From Symsagittifera roscoffensis (taxonomy: Eukaryota > Xenacoelomorpha > Acoela > Convolutidae), in NCBI RefSeq assembly GCF_963678635.1, contig NC_087066.1:51207581-51271580 (forward strand): DNA of 64,000 bases, written 5' to 3'. The position numbers and the translations under genes are program-made. The first letter of the stretch is position 1, and each line of letters opens with the position of its first letter. A model generated the notes under the pieces. The model worked only from the letters and a program-made list of their open reading frames with translations. It searched no databases and was not told the DNA's origin. Below are positions 36,062-47,700 of this stretch, in pieces.

Positions 36062-36361
36062 TTCGAACTGAGCATTACGCAGAATCATTATTCATTCAGA
36101 GAAAGAAAATTCAAGCTTTGGAAACAAAAAAGCCAACATAATGCAAAAATCTGCATTATACAACCCTCATAATCATCCTTTTGCCCTTGAAATTTTCAGT
36201 GAAACAGATGGAGGAAAAGACCTGGAAAGAATATCATCAAATCTTTTGAGAAGTTTTCCCCGAGTTCTTCTTACTTCTCCTGAAAGTCGCCAACCTTCAA
36301 CCAATCGAAGTGCCCCGTCATATTTTTTTTGCAAATTCAACTACAGATAGTTCCTTGCACA

Positions 36362-36891
36362 TCGTATGGGATGCCTCCTGTTGCTTCTACAGATTACCTT
36401 GTCCAAACTGCGAGCATCATTTGAACTAACAGAGACCACAAGTTTATTTATTTGATTATTGATCGAAACTTCCCAACATTTTTTGAAGAAAAACATCCAA
36501 AAGTTTAGTTTTTCATACGACATGCTCATACATTTTTAGAGAATTTTACATCCGAGCATATCTCTAACGAAGATATTTTTGAGAAAAAGTAAATTTCTAA
36601 CATTTTCGCAACTATGTGCATTGTCAGTGTTTTTACAATAAACTAATAAAATTGACAATAAAAACTTCAATTTACAAAAAAATATGTACAATAATTCACA
36701 TAAATTTTGGTTCTAAACCATCATGTTACAAAATTAGGCAATCAAAGTTGACATTTTATTTAGATTAAAATTTTTATAACCTCTAAATGTAATTATAAGA
36801 TTTTCAATTAATTCGTCCGGAAGCTTCTGAGTCATATTTTTGATATAGACATGTACATTTTTAAATAAAAAAACCAAAAATATTTTGAGAA
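36362..36891. other. gene-free stretch
   Basis: AT-rich, probably including the 3' untranslated part of the Penelope-like element on the - strand. Confidence 0.4.
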
Positions 36892-39220
36892 CTATGCTTT
36901 CGAAGATAACTCCTTGCTCCTAGATTCATCGCGCGTAATCAAGCCCGGTTTTTTTCCTGATATGTTTTGCTTCTAGTGGTACTAGTTTTGTTTGGTTTTT
37001 TAACCTATCTATAATTTCCTAACTAACCTCTGCGCAATTTCCTTTACGAGTGCATTGTTGAAGGTGGAGGCCCACCGGGGAGTCTGTTTTCTAATGTTCC
37101 TCAATTCTAGTGGTCAAATAACGAACAGTTTGCCCGAAATAGGTGGAAGTGCATCCACTACATGGCAGTTTAAAAACCAGTCGTGACTTGAGGTCATTAG
37201 AAAATGCTGACTTCACCGATGGTATAAGATTCTATAGTTTTCTTGTGGGGAAAACCACTTTAACGTTAGTTAAACTTCATAACGTGCTTGCAACATATTG
37301 GCTTTGGTTACCTCTACATTGCACCAACATTGGGAACTACTCGTCCTTTGATGATTGATTTGAAAAACTCCTCTCACTATCCAGGGGTTTCCCCTTACCC
37401 TCGTTGACTTTGATCAGGGCGCCTGCCGCAAACTTTGCGGAAACTTTTTCAGGATACTGATTTGTCAGCTATTGCGCCCCATTAGTTTCCATAGCCTTAT
37501 TAAATTGCTCCCAGTTAGATGTACTCCTACAAACACTATAAGCAGCGCCTTAGATAACACTACGATTATACTGAGTTAGCGTGCAGCTTCTATAGTTTAG
37601 TATAGTCCCAGTATCTGTTGTTTTTTTGATACCAATTGCAGGTTACACCCCTATCTTGTGACACATTTATGTTCAAATACAGGAACGGCAAATTCCCCTC
37701 TGAATTAGTTTCCTCTAGAGTGAACTGCAGACTTGGATGAAGAGAATTGGCGGCATCGAGAACACAAATCGGCAAATCGGCTCACCTTCAACTGTTCTAA
37801 CAATGTCATTCACATACCTGAAGAAGATTTTGCTTGTATCCTTCTGCTTGTTCTTAGCCCGGCAGCAGTTTTCACAAAAACAGACTCGGTTATTGATGCG
37901 TAAATATCATCGGACATTTTTCTGCATTTTAGATGATACCAGTTTTGGAATTTATCGCATTCAACCCCATCCGATATGAATGCAACTTTCGTGTTGCAAC
38001 ATGGGCATAAACCGTTTTTGTCAATCATTGGCTGTTTCTCTGTTCCTGCTGGTATTTCTTGTTTCAGAGCAAACTCGTATTATTTTAGCCATAGCTGTGG
38101 AAGAATTACAGCAAGGGAAGCTCCAATTGATAGACCATCAATTTGCACATACTATGAATCATTACACTGCCATATTCAAAAGCCTTTGCATAGTTGCTCT
38201 TTGATTTTCAGGAGGAGACTGTAAGGCAATTTGAACATTAGTGTTTAAACATTTCACATCAAAAGGTATAGTGGTTTCATCGGGATCTAGAGCAAGGTTT
38301 TCAATAGTTTCTCTGGCATCTTTGGTATTTGTTTCTATATTGGCTGCATCGATGTGTCAAAAAACTTTGCAAGTGTTTTGTTGATACCCTCATACGACCA
38401 GCCCGGAAGTGATAGTACTGATCGTAGTGTGTGTCAGCCTTGTGTACCTTAGCTAAACCGTACGAACTGACGAGTTGTCCCCCTGTTGGCCTAATTTTGC
38501 AATATAACTGTTCGCTTGTCTCGTCTCTTTTGTTCATGGCATGTAATTATTCGTTAAATCCCTTCTCAATTTTCAGTACCACCTCATCAGTTGTTGACTC
38601 TTTTGTCGAAAACCGAGCAGATTGCATCAAAAATACTAGTTTTGATTCATACGTTTGTTTCCTCATAATGTAAAAACCAACCGCTCCATCGAAAAGCACA
38701 GCCAGCAACCCATTATCTTGATATTTTTCCTCGTTTTTTCAACGGCTTTGTCTCTTTGAGTACGCCTTCTTTTTTTGCATATGCTTTTGCCGCGTTTTTT
38801 TTCCACATAAACTTCCGCCCGATGTTTTTTTTTTGATTTTTTAATTGTGAGAGGAAAATATCGATATCAGCCAAGAAGTGCGTGTCGTTAAATTTGTTTC
38901 TAATTGGATGGTTTTGACCAATTGACAGCATTTCATGTACCCTCCTGGCAGTTCAAGGTTATCGAACACCATAATTGATCGCTCATTTTGCCCCCAAAAG
39001 GTTTATTTTGTCTCTCGGACAGTGTTTCTATCAGTTTTCTTTGGTTTTCTGATGTTGTCTTTAAGCTCACGTCAACTTGACGCCTTACGAAACCGAAAAT
39101 GGATGCCCACTACTGGTCGTCGATTTCTTTGTGCACAAGCGATCGGGCTTTCACTACCATCTCCTCATACCTTTTCCTGTACTCATTTGCCCTAGACGTT
39201 TTAATCCATAGTAGTTTTAA
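36892..39220 (-). pseudogene. nearly complete decayed Penelope-like element with internal PHD finger
   Basis: Read on the - strand across several frameshifts, the parts occur in order. N-terminal helical region about 39215-38930 (ANEYRKRYEEMVVKARSLVH). A DNGLLAVLFDGAVGFYI segment about 38710-38660. GLAKVHK, the conserved RT motif, 38462-38439. PFDVKCLNTNV, motif A, 38266-38234. QIDGLSIGAS, motif B, 38146-38121. A PHD-like finger 38007-37863: CPCC, then CDKFQNWYHLKC, then FCENC in the next frame. RYVNDI, motif C, 37819-37802. LHPSLQFTLEET and LPFLYLNI, about 37735-37670. LPCSGCTSTYFGQTVRYL, GIY-YIG, 37170-37110. C-terminal KPGLITRDESRSKELSSKA and a stop at 36892. The whole spans about 2.3 kb. 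One zinc ligand is Phe instead of Cys (CDKF). It is not functional as it stands. Confidence 0.88.
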
Positions 39221-39293
39221 GTTATGCACAGCTTGGTTCAAAATAAACCGTTTTCGGGGACCCTAAACTTCTAAAAGTCCAGTATTAGATCGT

Positions 39294-39303
39294 TTAGTAG
39301 TAT

Positions 39304-39356
<53 letters not shown>

Positions 39357-39357
39357 A
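39294..39357 (+). repeat. (TAG)n microsatellite, 3' tail of the LINE
   Basis: About twenty TAG units. It lies immediately 3' (on the - strand) of the LINE coding remains. CR1/L2-group LINEs typically end in short tandem repeats instead of poly(A), so I read it as the tail, possibly expanded later. Confidence 0.75.
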
Positions 39358-39519
39358 TATGATTTCTGTGGTTCACACAAGGTGTTTGGACCCCGTCAGT
39401 TTCTCGTTTCATATAACAGTTCTATTTCTGCAATTGTTCCTCGTACAATCGCACGCTAATTTCCAAGTGCACTTGTCGCTCTCATTGCATTGCTCGAATT
39501 TCGACCAGAAGATTTTTAG

Positions 39520-42207
39520 AAGTCATTGTTTTGAGCCAGTCCCTTTCCTTAAATTGATTTTTAACACATTCGCAAGTCGACAGGTTTGGTACATGAAGTT
39601 CTGTTCGCATTTGGCTTGCCTTGGATGTCTCACCTGAAACAAATTTGCGCGCGAGAACTCTGTGTAATATAGTATGTCTAGATCACATGCCTCATAACGT
39701 ACCAAAATCAATTTTGAAAGCAACAGCAAGTTGTTTAGCTGAAGATAAATTGGCAAAGTAAGAATCCCTAGTACTTTCAAGTTTTCGTTGTATGGGACAC
39801 TATTAAGGCAAATTCATTTTACTGCTCTTCGCTGAATCGTTTCTAATTCGGACATTACGTTTGTATTTAAACCAAAACACGGACTGGCGTAAAGAATCAC
39901 GGGAATTATCATGGATTTGAATAAATTCGATTTCGCTACTCTGTTTAAATTCGATATGTTTCTTTTGATCGCGAATTTTTTTTTTGCTTTTAAGCCTTCT
40001 TTGACAATGTGTAGATTCCAGCTCATGTCATTTGAAATTGTAATCCCTAGAACCTTCTGAGTGTCCACTAATTTAATTTCCGTATTGTTGAAGCAAAATT
40101 TGTTTGAACTTTTAGTAAAGCTCACGTGGGTGCATTTATCAACATCGAATGGCATAATGTTTTGAACTGTTCAGTTGTATATCACATTAAATTCATTTTG
40201 AAATTCTTCTTTAGCTAGTCCTAGGCTGATGAATTTTGTATCATCTGCGAAAAGTATAGGTGCGCATTTTGGCAAAGAGAAGGCAAGTCATTAATGAAAA
40301 TTAGGAAAAAGAGTGGCCCGAGGATGCTGTATTGGGGCACTCCGCTTGTTACGGGCTTTGGATCTGAGATTTCGCTATTCACTTTGACAAATTGGGACCT
40401 TTTTGGTAGATAAAATTTCAATAATTTGATCAAATTTCTACCTACTCCGTTTTTGTAAAGCTTCATCAAGAGGATACCGTGGTCAACACGGTCGAACGCT
40501 TTACTAAAGTCCGCGAAAACAATCTCCATATCACTTGCTTCGTCATGACTTTTGTTGGCTATCTGTAAGAAAGTTAATAGCTGTAAGACAGTGGATTAAT
40601 TCTTCCGAAACCCATGTTGTGAACTATGAAACATAGGTGATAGATGTTCGTATAATCTCCTAAATATTATACGCTCTAATATTTTTGAAACTATACAAAG
40701 AAGGGAGACGGGTCTAAAATTTTCAATGTCTTTTTTATCGTCTTTTTATGAATTGGGATGATTATAGCTGCTTTCCAGTAGTCTAAAAAACGCCCACTTT
40801 GAATAATTTTACAAAACATTTGATAGATAGAATGAGATAGAGATGCTTGTGTTTTATTGAACAGTACTGGCGGTAAATCGTGGGGGCCTTTACTTTAATT
40901 CGTGTTCAACGATTGACATCTTTCACGTATCTCGAGCTCAGTGACACTAATTGTATCAAGGACTGTATTGGAATCAGGTTCGGATGGTTCTGAAAATGTG
41001 CACGATTCAATGTACACAGAAGCAAAAAACTTCGAAAATAATTCTGCCTTTATTGGATCGATATCGCCGGTCTCATTTTTGTTTTTCGGTATACTTGGTA
41101 AGCTTGATTTATGAAAAACTTTAAAGTATTTTAAAATTTTTCCCGTTGATCGGTCTGACACAAGAGACTGTTTCTTAATCGGCTTTGTCCATTTCGGCGT
41201 TCGTTTCTGTCTGTTCAATTAAGTGCAAAACTTTTGGATGAGACTCGGTATATTTCTTTCGAGCTGTATGTAAACTTTCAATAAAATTCGAAGTCGATTG
41301 ACGTATCCATGGCGGCAAGGGTAATCTATGTTTAGTGCGCTTTGGAATACACTTTTTAATAAGCGAGGATAACTAGTTATACCAATGATTTAGTATCACA
41401 TTTACATTTGACCAACAGTAAGTGTCAGAATGTTTTTCTAGTATTTGCTCATTGGATAAATCGTAATCACCGTTGTAATAACTAAATATGGTTTCTTTAA
41501 AAAACTTACGACGCATAAGATCCGTTGAAGGAGATTTCGACCAGATAATGGTTTGAAAGTTTTCCTAATTTATCGTTACTGTCTAAGGTGTGAACATCTG
41601 TTACATGGATTTTATTGCTGGTGGAGATCTAATCGAGAGTACCAATTGAGGCAGTATTAAACGTAATTTTTTGATGAACTTCGAGATTCCCTATTTCTTC
41701 CAAAAATGAAATTTCGAATTCTTTAATTGATGACATGTTGCACCAAGTTAATGAGGGGTAATTGAAATCACCATAAAAAAACAAATCACAGTTCTTCCGC
41801 AATTTATTAATGTCTTCAAACAGGTTATTTAATTCATTTGGTTTTGGAGCATATTTGCTATTTGCAGGCGGTAGATAACAAGAGACAACCAGCAATTTCC
41901 GTTTATCTAGCTTAATGTAGCATGCTACTGCCGCTCTATAGGTATTAAAATTAAAACTTGCAGGTTCTGGCATTAAGCCCGACTTTACGCCAAATAATGT
42001 TCCACCGTGAGATGTTGATTGCAGCAATGATCTTCTGTTTGATAGGAAACAGTTGTTTTCATTTGTAAGCCATGTTTCAGACAGGCAAATACTATCAAAG
42101 TTCTTTAAATTTATACTGTTCGAAAAAACTGTCTTCTTCCTAGTTTGAATAAACCTCTTACATTGTAACATAGTGCTCTTAATTCTCCGGTTTTGTTTGG
42201 TAGTCAT
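39520..42207 (-). pseudogene. LINE ORF2: endonuclease and reverse transcriptase, frameshifted
   Basis: Endonuclease part 42130-41630: LSETWLTNENN, GTLFGVKSG, LLVVSCYLPPAN and the catalytic-type FYGDFNYP. Linker 41290-40895 (ESLHTARKKY, DPIKAELFSKFFASVY). RT: FADFSKAFDRVDHGILLMKL (motif A, about 40520-40460), VTSGVPQYSILGPLFF (motif B, about 40355-40305; Y where G is usual), and LFADDTKF (motif C) at about 40260-40235 in a different frame. Thumb and C-terminal region 40155-39814 (DVDKCTHVSF, VLGITISNDMSWNLH) and 39780-39523. Gaps between open segments are frameshifts. The intact protein would nick the target and copy the element RNA. Confidence 0.85.
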
Positions 42208-42981
42208 TCAGTGCAATTTACTGCTTGGTTATTGAGGTATAATATGTTATTTATGATTTTTATATCTTTTGCATCCTTTCCGCTTTCAAGTAGTTCGCGT
42301 CTTTTCTTTAACCAGTTTCGTTGCCTTTCTTGGGCCTCTTTATTTAAGGATTTTGATAGAAAAACTGAATACTTGTTTTCTTGATGTTTGGTTCGTAATT
42401 TTTCAACATGGTTGCACGCGCAAATAATCTATCTGCCGTAATAACATTTCGAAACTTCATCAAAATTTGTCTGGGTCTTTTATTAGTTGCGTTAAATTTT
42501 CCGAGTCTGTGGAAAGAGGAATTTCCTCTGCATTTGCACCAAGATATTTCATTGTATCGCTTATCATTTTTTCATCGTGCTCAAAAATATTCGATATATC
42601 AATTTTGCTGTCAGTACCCATGCTAATTTCCGGCATACCACTAAATCGCAATTCTTGAGATATATCGGAACTAATTTTAACGACATTAGAATACTTAGCT
42701 TCCAGTTCGGTAGGAGAAGGATTGCATGTAGGCCGAGATTTTATGATCTCCAGTGACTCTGTGATGTCCTCAATGCCTTTTGACAGCTCGCCCACTTCCA
42801 CAGTAGATTTTGTACGAATATCAGCACTTAGGCATCCATTGCACAGAAACTTTACATTTGCGGTCCTCGCCAGAAATTTGAAGATATCATGAGAGTATCC
42901 CATACACGAGCTATGCGTCCACATTTCGCAGCCCTCGCACATCAGCCATTTCTTCCCCACTGACTTGGAACACATGGTGCA
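42195..42981 (-). pseudogene. LINE ORF1 with PHD finger, frameshifted
   Basis: It starts near CTMCSKSV, with a PHD-type zinc pattern: C-x2-C, then MCEGC, WTHSSC and FLCNGC. A linker follows. After a frameshift at about 42470 comes a typical LINE ORF1 C-terminal region (MKFRNVITADRLFARATMLK), and in a third frame EAQERQRNWLKKRRELLESG. PHD-bearing ORF1 proteins are known in CR1-group LINEs. Confidence 0.75.
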
Positions 42982-42985
42982 TCAC

Positions 42986-44523
42986 TATTGACTTTTAGAG
43001 GCCAGTCTTGACCTCGTCGTAGCACCAGACATTTAATACGAAAAAGACTATTTAATAAGTTTCATAAGTTTTTTTTTCATACTCTTACGGCAGATAGATT
43101 ATTATTTCTACGGCAGATAGATTATTATCAGACACTTTCTCAGAAACTTCAGTCTATGTATAGACTCTTGAACATTTTTAAAGAACTTTAAATAGTCCAA
43201 CACAATTTTCCAAGTTAGTTTTCTTTTTAAAGCTTATTTTTAATTTCTCAGCTGAAAACCAATTGATAAAAATATCTCTGAACTTGTTATTTTTAGCCTG
43301 TAAATTTTGTTTGTTAAAGTGTAAAAAAAAAAAAAACTTACTAGCAAAAATTGATAAAACGAATAACATTCAGTGCTGACAATAGTGCAACTCTAACTTT
43401 GAAACAATTATAAACTATAGTTTTGTTTCAACCGAAAACATTTTATTGCCAACATCAAATGTAAAGTGCTAAAAAATGAGTCGAACCAGTATGACGCATT
43501 CTTTGGCCCTAATTCAATCTGAAATAATTCTGAGTGCGGATAAATTGCCACGCAGAAACAATTCGCACATTAAACAAAAGAAATATCACTCGAATAGCTA
43601 TGCTAGCTGCATCTTAGTTTAGTGCGAGCAGGCAAGTACGGCAATCGAAAGGTTTTTGGACCGATACCCACACACTCAACTTCACTCAATTAAAAGGCTC
43701 TAATATGATAAATAACTCGGCCCATTCCGATGATTATTTGTGGTATCTAATTTTGGGTGGAAAACTAAAACACCCGAATGGTCGGAACAATATTTATTAT
43801 CTAATTGTACTCAATTGAAATTGGTTATGGAAATTTTTTTGTTGAGTTTTGCTGGTAATAATTAATTTTTCAGAGTTTTTTGTTTTTTAAATTTCTTGAT
43901 ATGAAACATTGTTGTCAAATGTACCTAATTTACTTTTACTATCCAAGTTGTAGGCTTCATTTATATACTATCATCACACTAAAAATAAAAAACGACGCCA
44001 TTTAAAAAAAAACGACGCCATTAAAATTGTTTTTAATTTCTTAACAATATGGTCGGAACATTCTGTGCTAATTGCACAGCAACCGGCTATCCTTGTTTTC
44101 ATTTATTTGTGTTTCAACTATTCATCCGTACCTCTGTGTTTCAATTTTCTGGTTGCTCTGAAAATTTAAATTTGGAAGAATGATCCAACATTTTGGCAAA
44201 ACTAGCTAAATCAGATTTTTCAGCGCTTCGATTTTGAATCACTTGCAATCCGAAGGACAAACCGTTAAGTCAATAATTAATTTGATGACTATCTTCAACA
44301 TCTACAACTTCTGAATTAGTCTAGTTTTAGTTCAATGTAATCAACTTTTAAGATTTAAAATAGATCCTCATGTTAACAAAATTTAATTCAATAAATTAAA
44401 ACGTTTAGCTTACAAGGATTCAGTCGACAAACGTGACTGTCACAATTCAGCTGGCTGCATCATTATCAACCTTTCTTTCCGATAATAACCCGACCTTCTT
44501 TACCTGTATGCAAGAACTTAACA
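42986..44523. other. gene-free stretch
   Basis: Contains a 25-bp-spaced duplication (ACGGCAGATAGATTATTAT at about 43087 and 43112), a dispersed repeat at 43710-43795 related to 29836, and AAAAAACGACGCCATT twice near 43990. 44441-44523 is open in the frame of the next exon but has no ATG. Confidence 0.45.
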
Positions 44524-44722
44524 ATGCATAAGCGCTCCGAATTTGATACTGCCAAAGAGGCAAATACCCTGCCTGGTAATGTTATCGCCAGCCTTCCAGA
44601 TGCGAATGCTGTAAATGTCAGAGTTCTGGAACATGGCGACTCAAACTCAGAGGATGTGGGAATCACGTTCAGTCCTTTTGCAGATGATGGAGGCAAAACT
44701 ACGTCCATATCGCTGACAGAAG
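44524..44722 (+). CDS. exon 1 of the coiled-coil gene
   Basis: ATG in good context (ACAATGC), the first Met after an in-frame stop near 44440. It ends ACAGAAG before GTATGT, phase 1. If an acceptor at TGTATGCAAG (about 44511-44520) is used, this would be an internal exon. Confidence 0.6.
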
Positions 44723-47700
44723 GTATGTCCTGATTTTTTTCCTAACTATTATTTCTAATTGTTTATGAATCTCGTAAATTAAATAAAACACCTTAATTTA
44801 AATTCTTATTCAAGTTCATTAGGCCTTAAGAGAATAATATAGTGTAGCAGACTAGATTTCAATACGCTTATCTCAAAAATTGGTAATTTAATTGCCTTTC
44901 GAGGAAAAAAGAGGCTAAAAATTTCGAAATTTATCTCAATTCGTGTGCTTAATAATTTTCAATAATTGAAAATAAAATGAAGTTAAATACTCATGAAAGA
45001 TGCACATGTTTGTATCTTAATTTCTAATGGAAATGAACTACAACAGAAACGCGGTCGTCTCCTTATGCTTATTTTAGCCATTGTTTTCCTTTTTGATAAA
45101 TTCCAAAAATTTCTCAACAAAAAATGATCCAAATTTTAAAATTTCAGTCAATGGTATTCCTTTTTTTCCGATGGTCATACATGTGAAGCTTATTATCCTG
45201 GGAGGAGTTCGGTAACGCTTACACAGATACACGGTGCTAGGGATTTTAGCAGACCGGTTTTTTTTAGCAGACCAATCTTTAGCTGACTCACAAGAATTAT
45301 AAAAATAGATAGCTAACTTCTAACGCTGCATTGGCGATTAGCGACTACTTGCTCCGCTGCCTTTCAATTGAACACGAGTGTTATTCTTCGCGTAAATTTT
45401 TGCTTTGACGCTAAATTAGGCTTTTGTTTTTGAAGTTGATAATTTTGTTGGCAAATCGTGAAATAATTGAGCGTCTTTTGAGTCTGTCAATCAATCATCC
45501 ATTATTTTTTATTAAGTTGGTCTGCTAAAAGATTCATTTTTCACTTTTAATGCTAAAAGATTGGTCTGCTAAACGATCGCTCCCCGAGATACGCACATAC
45601 GCAGACTCTATTCTGTATAGAATTATTTTTTGTTTTTCAGTTAAGTCCTACAAATTGTGGAAATAAATTTTTCGTGGTTTGAAATTTCAATTCAAATTTA
45701 TTTAATTAAAGGAAGAAAAATGTTACTCTCCTGTAACAAATGACATTTAGTTTTGAAAGTGGATTTCAATGTTTACATTTCGCTGAGGAATGAAAAAAAA
45801 CCTTATGATCCAGTTTTACTAGATTTTTTCGGTTTTCTTGTTATTTTTTGTCGGCTAAGTTTCCACGACGCGGTGTTGTTTGGTGAGTAGCAATTTCGTT
45901 ATAATAAAAAGTAGTTTTAATTTTTTTAATGTAATTTATTATTTAATCAGTAATAATCGAATTTGTCTTCATTTTTGTTGCTTAAAAAGTGTATTCGGTT
46001 GAAATGGTTTCGGCATACCATAAATGGGCTAGTTTAATAATGCGTTGTTTGAAAAAAGGATATGCTTAAAAATTTCATTTCTGCTTTCCGAAGGGGGGCG
46101 TAAAAATTTGGCCTTTTTGTTTTGACAACCATGCGAGCTTGTCTTGAGCTATCTAAAATCTGACGGCAAAAAACCGACTGTACGGCATAGTGGCTTCCTA
46201 CTCAGCGTTAAAGTTTTTAAATGAAGTGATTTTATTGATTGTTGTTTTTATTTCACAGCCGATGATGAAGATGAGGATTTGCCGAGTGACTTCATGCCCC
46301 CTAAACCTACCCAGGAGAAGAGATTGTCGATCCAGATGGGGGCTGTGATGGTGTCCTTCGACATGGATGGGTTCCAACAGGAGGAAGTAGACGAGCAGGA
46401 GCTACTATGTGAGTGCAGTCATGTCCTGGCGCAGATCTGAGATTTTCTAGCGTGGGGGGGAGGGGGGGTCTTTTTAGTCGAGTTTTTGGAAAAAAATTGC
46501 TCTACCGTTAATTCGCTACTGGTTATATCCGAGGCTCTATTTCTTCATAAATTAGTTTATTTTATCAATGTTGGACGAATCATCCAGATGCTGAAATTAG
46601 ATGCTGAAACCGGTCCATGACGTTCAGATTAAAATCTAAAAATATGGTGGGGTGTATCAAAGAATTACCAATCATTGAGTTTTCCGGAATCAGTGGAGCA
46701 ACCGGCAAAGATGTTCCGATGTTTCCTTGTAAACCTGGCAAAAGTAACCAGCCACTTAAATCTAAAAAAGTATTGCTGGTTCGAGCTTGTTTTCTAATCT
46801 GGTTTAAAGTTACTAAGTCACTGAAATTGTGTTTCAGCCGGATACAAGACTCCAACTTATCCAGGGTCAGAATCGCCCGCTGTGGAACACCAGAGTCCAG
46901 AACACGGGGTTAGCAATTAGTAATAACAAACGAGAGCGAAAATGCATCAAATTGTCAATTCTTGAATATCGTGCATGTGTACGGTCAAGATTTATCGCGC
47001 ACGGTTTTTTTCATATAGGACGCGTTTTTTTTTGCTTTTGTTCGGTACAATTTGATTTTCCGCGGTTTGAGTTCGATTTCTTATTAATGCAATCCCTAGT
47101 CATTTGCTGAAAGAAAGGCAAGTTAGGCTCCCGAGTAATAAAGTTATTAATGAGACGAAAGTTTGTGAATAGCTTTTAGTTTCAAACTAGACCTCAATTT
47201 TAACTTATTTACTTTCCAGTTTACGTTTACGTATTCACCAAGTTTTCTCTAATTAGGAAAGTTTTATGAAAAAAGTGTTTATCATAAAAAAAATCTTGAA
47301 GTTGAGAGAAATTAAACAAGAGATATTTTTTATCATAATTTGGAAAATTGCACAATAGTTGATAGTTTTTTTTCGGTTTCCCTGAGTTGATAAACACTTT
47401 CCCAACTCTCTGTTGGGTATGTTCAGATTATTAAGCTTTTCGTTGGCGTAATTTAAAATTTTGATCGAATTTTGGTGTAAAGTATTTCAAATCAGAGCTC
47501 GATCGGAACGATCGATAAATCAAAAAGTATATGTGATGGAACGCTTTAAACTCAAAAAGAATATGTGATGGAACGCTATAAACTCAAAAAGTATATACGC
47601 GACGGATCGCTATAAACTCAAAAAGTATTGGTGAGGTTACTGGCAATTCGAGACAACTCAACCCTGTTTTCGAGGCTATTCAGTCAATGAAAGTTTAGCC

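Larger units (their letters stand above)
33650..36360 (+). other. 2.7-kb island with A+C-rich + strand
   Basis: Here the + strand is rich in A and C (strings such as CAACAGCATCAACAATGCCG), while the flanks are T-rich. The skew begins near 33660 and fades after about 36340. It contains a 40-bp duplication (33834 and 33882), an open frame at 34004-34411 and the 195-codon frame at 35477-36061. The uniform skew suggests one inserted element or one old transcribed gene. No terminal repeats, RT or transposase motifs were found. Confidence 0.4.
39294..42985 (-). mobile_element. CR1/L2-group LINE, decayed, about 3.7 kb
   Basis: On the - strand it runs from a PHD-bearing ORF1 (42981 downwards) through an ORF2 with an exonuclease/endonuclease/phosphatase-type endonuclease and reverse transcriptase to a short 3' region and the (TAG)n tail. 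Frameshifts and stops occur throughout, so it is inactive. It has no LTRs. The group call rests on the ORF1 type, the RT motifs and the repeat tail; the exact clade is not resolved. Confidence 0.85.

Noticed and set aside
37810-38028. Separate small PHD-finger gene on the - strand
   Set aside because: It has no promoter or splice context, its last cysteines lie in the next frame, and it sits between RT motifs of the Penelope-like element, so it is part of that element.
39294-39357. TAG repeat as an independent microsatellite
   Set aside because: Its position just after the LINE C-terminal remains is better explained as the LINE tail, though later expansion cannot be excluded.
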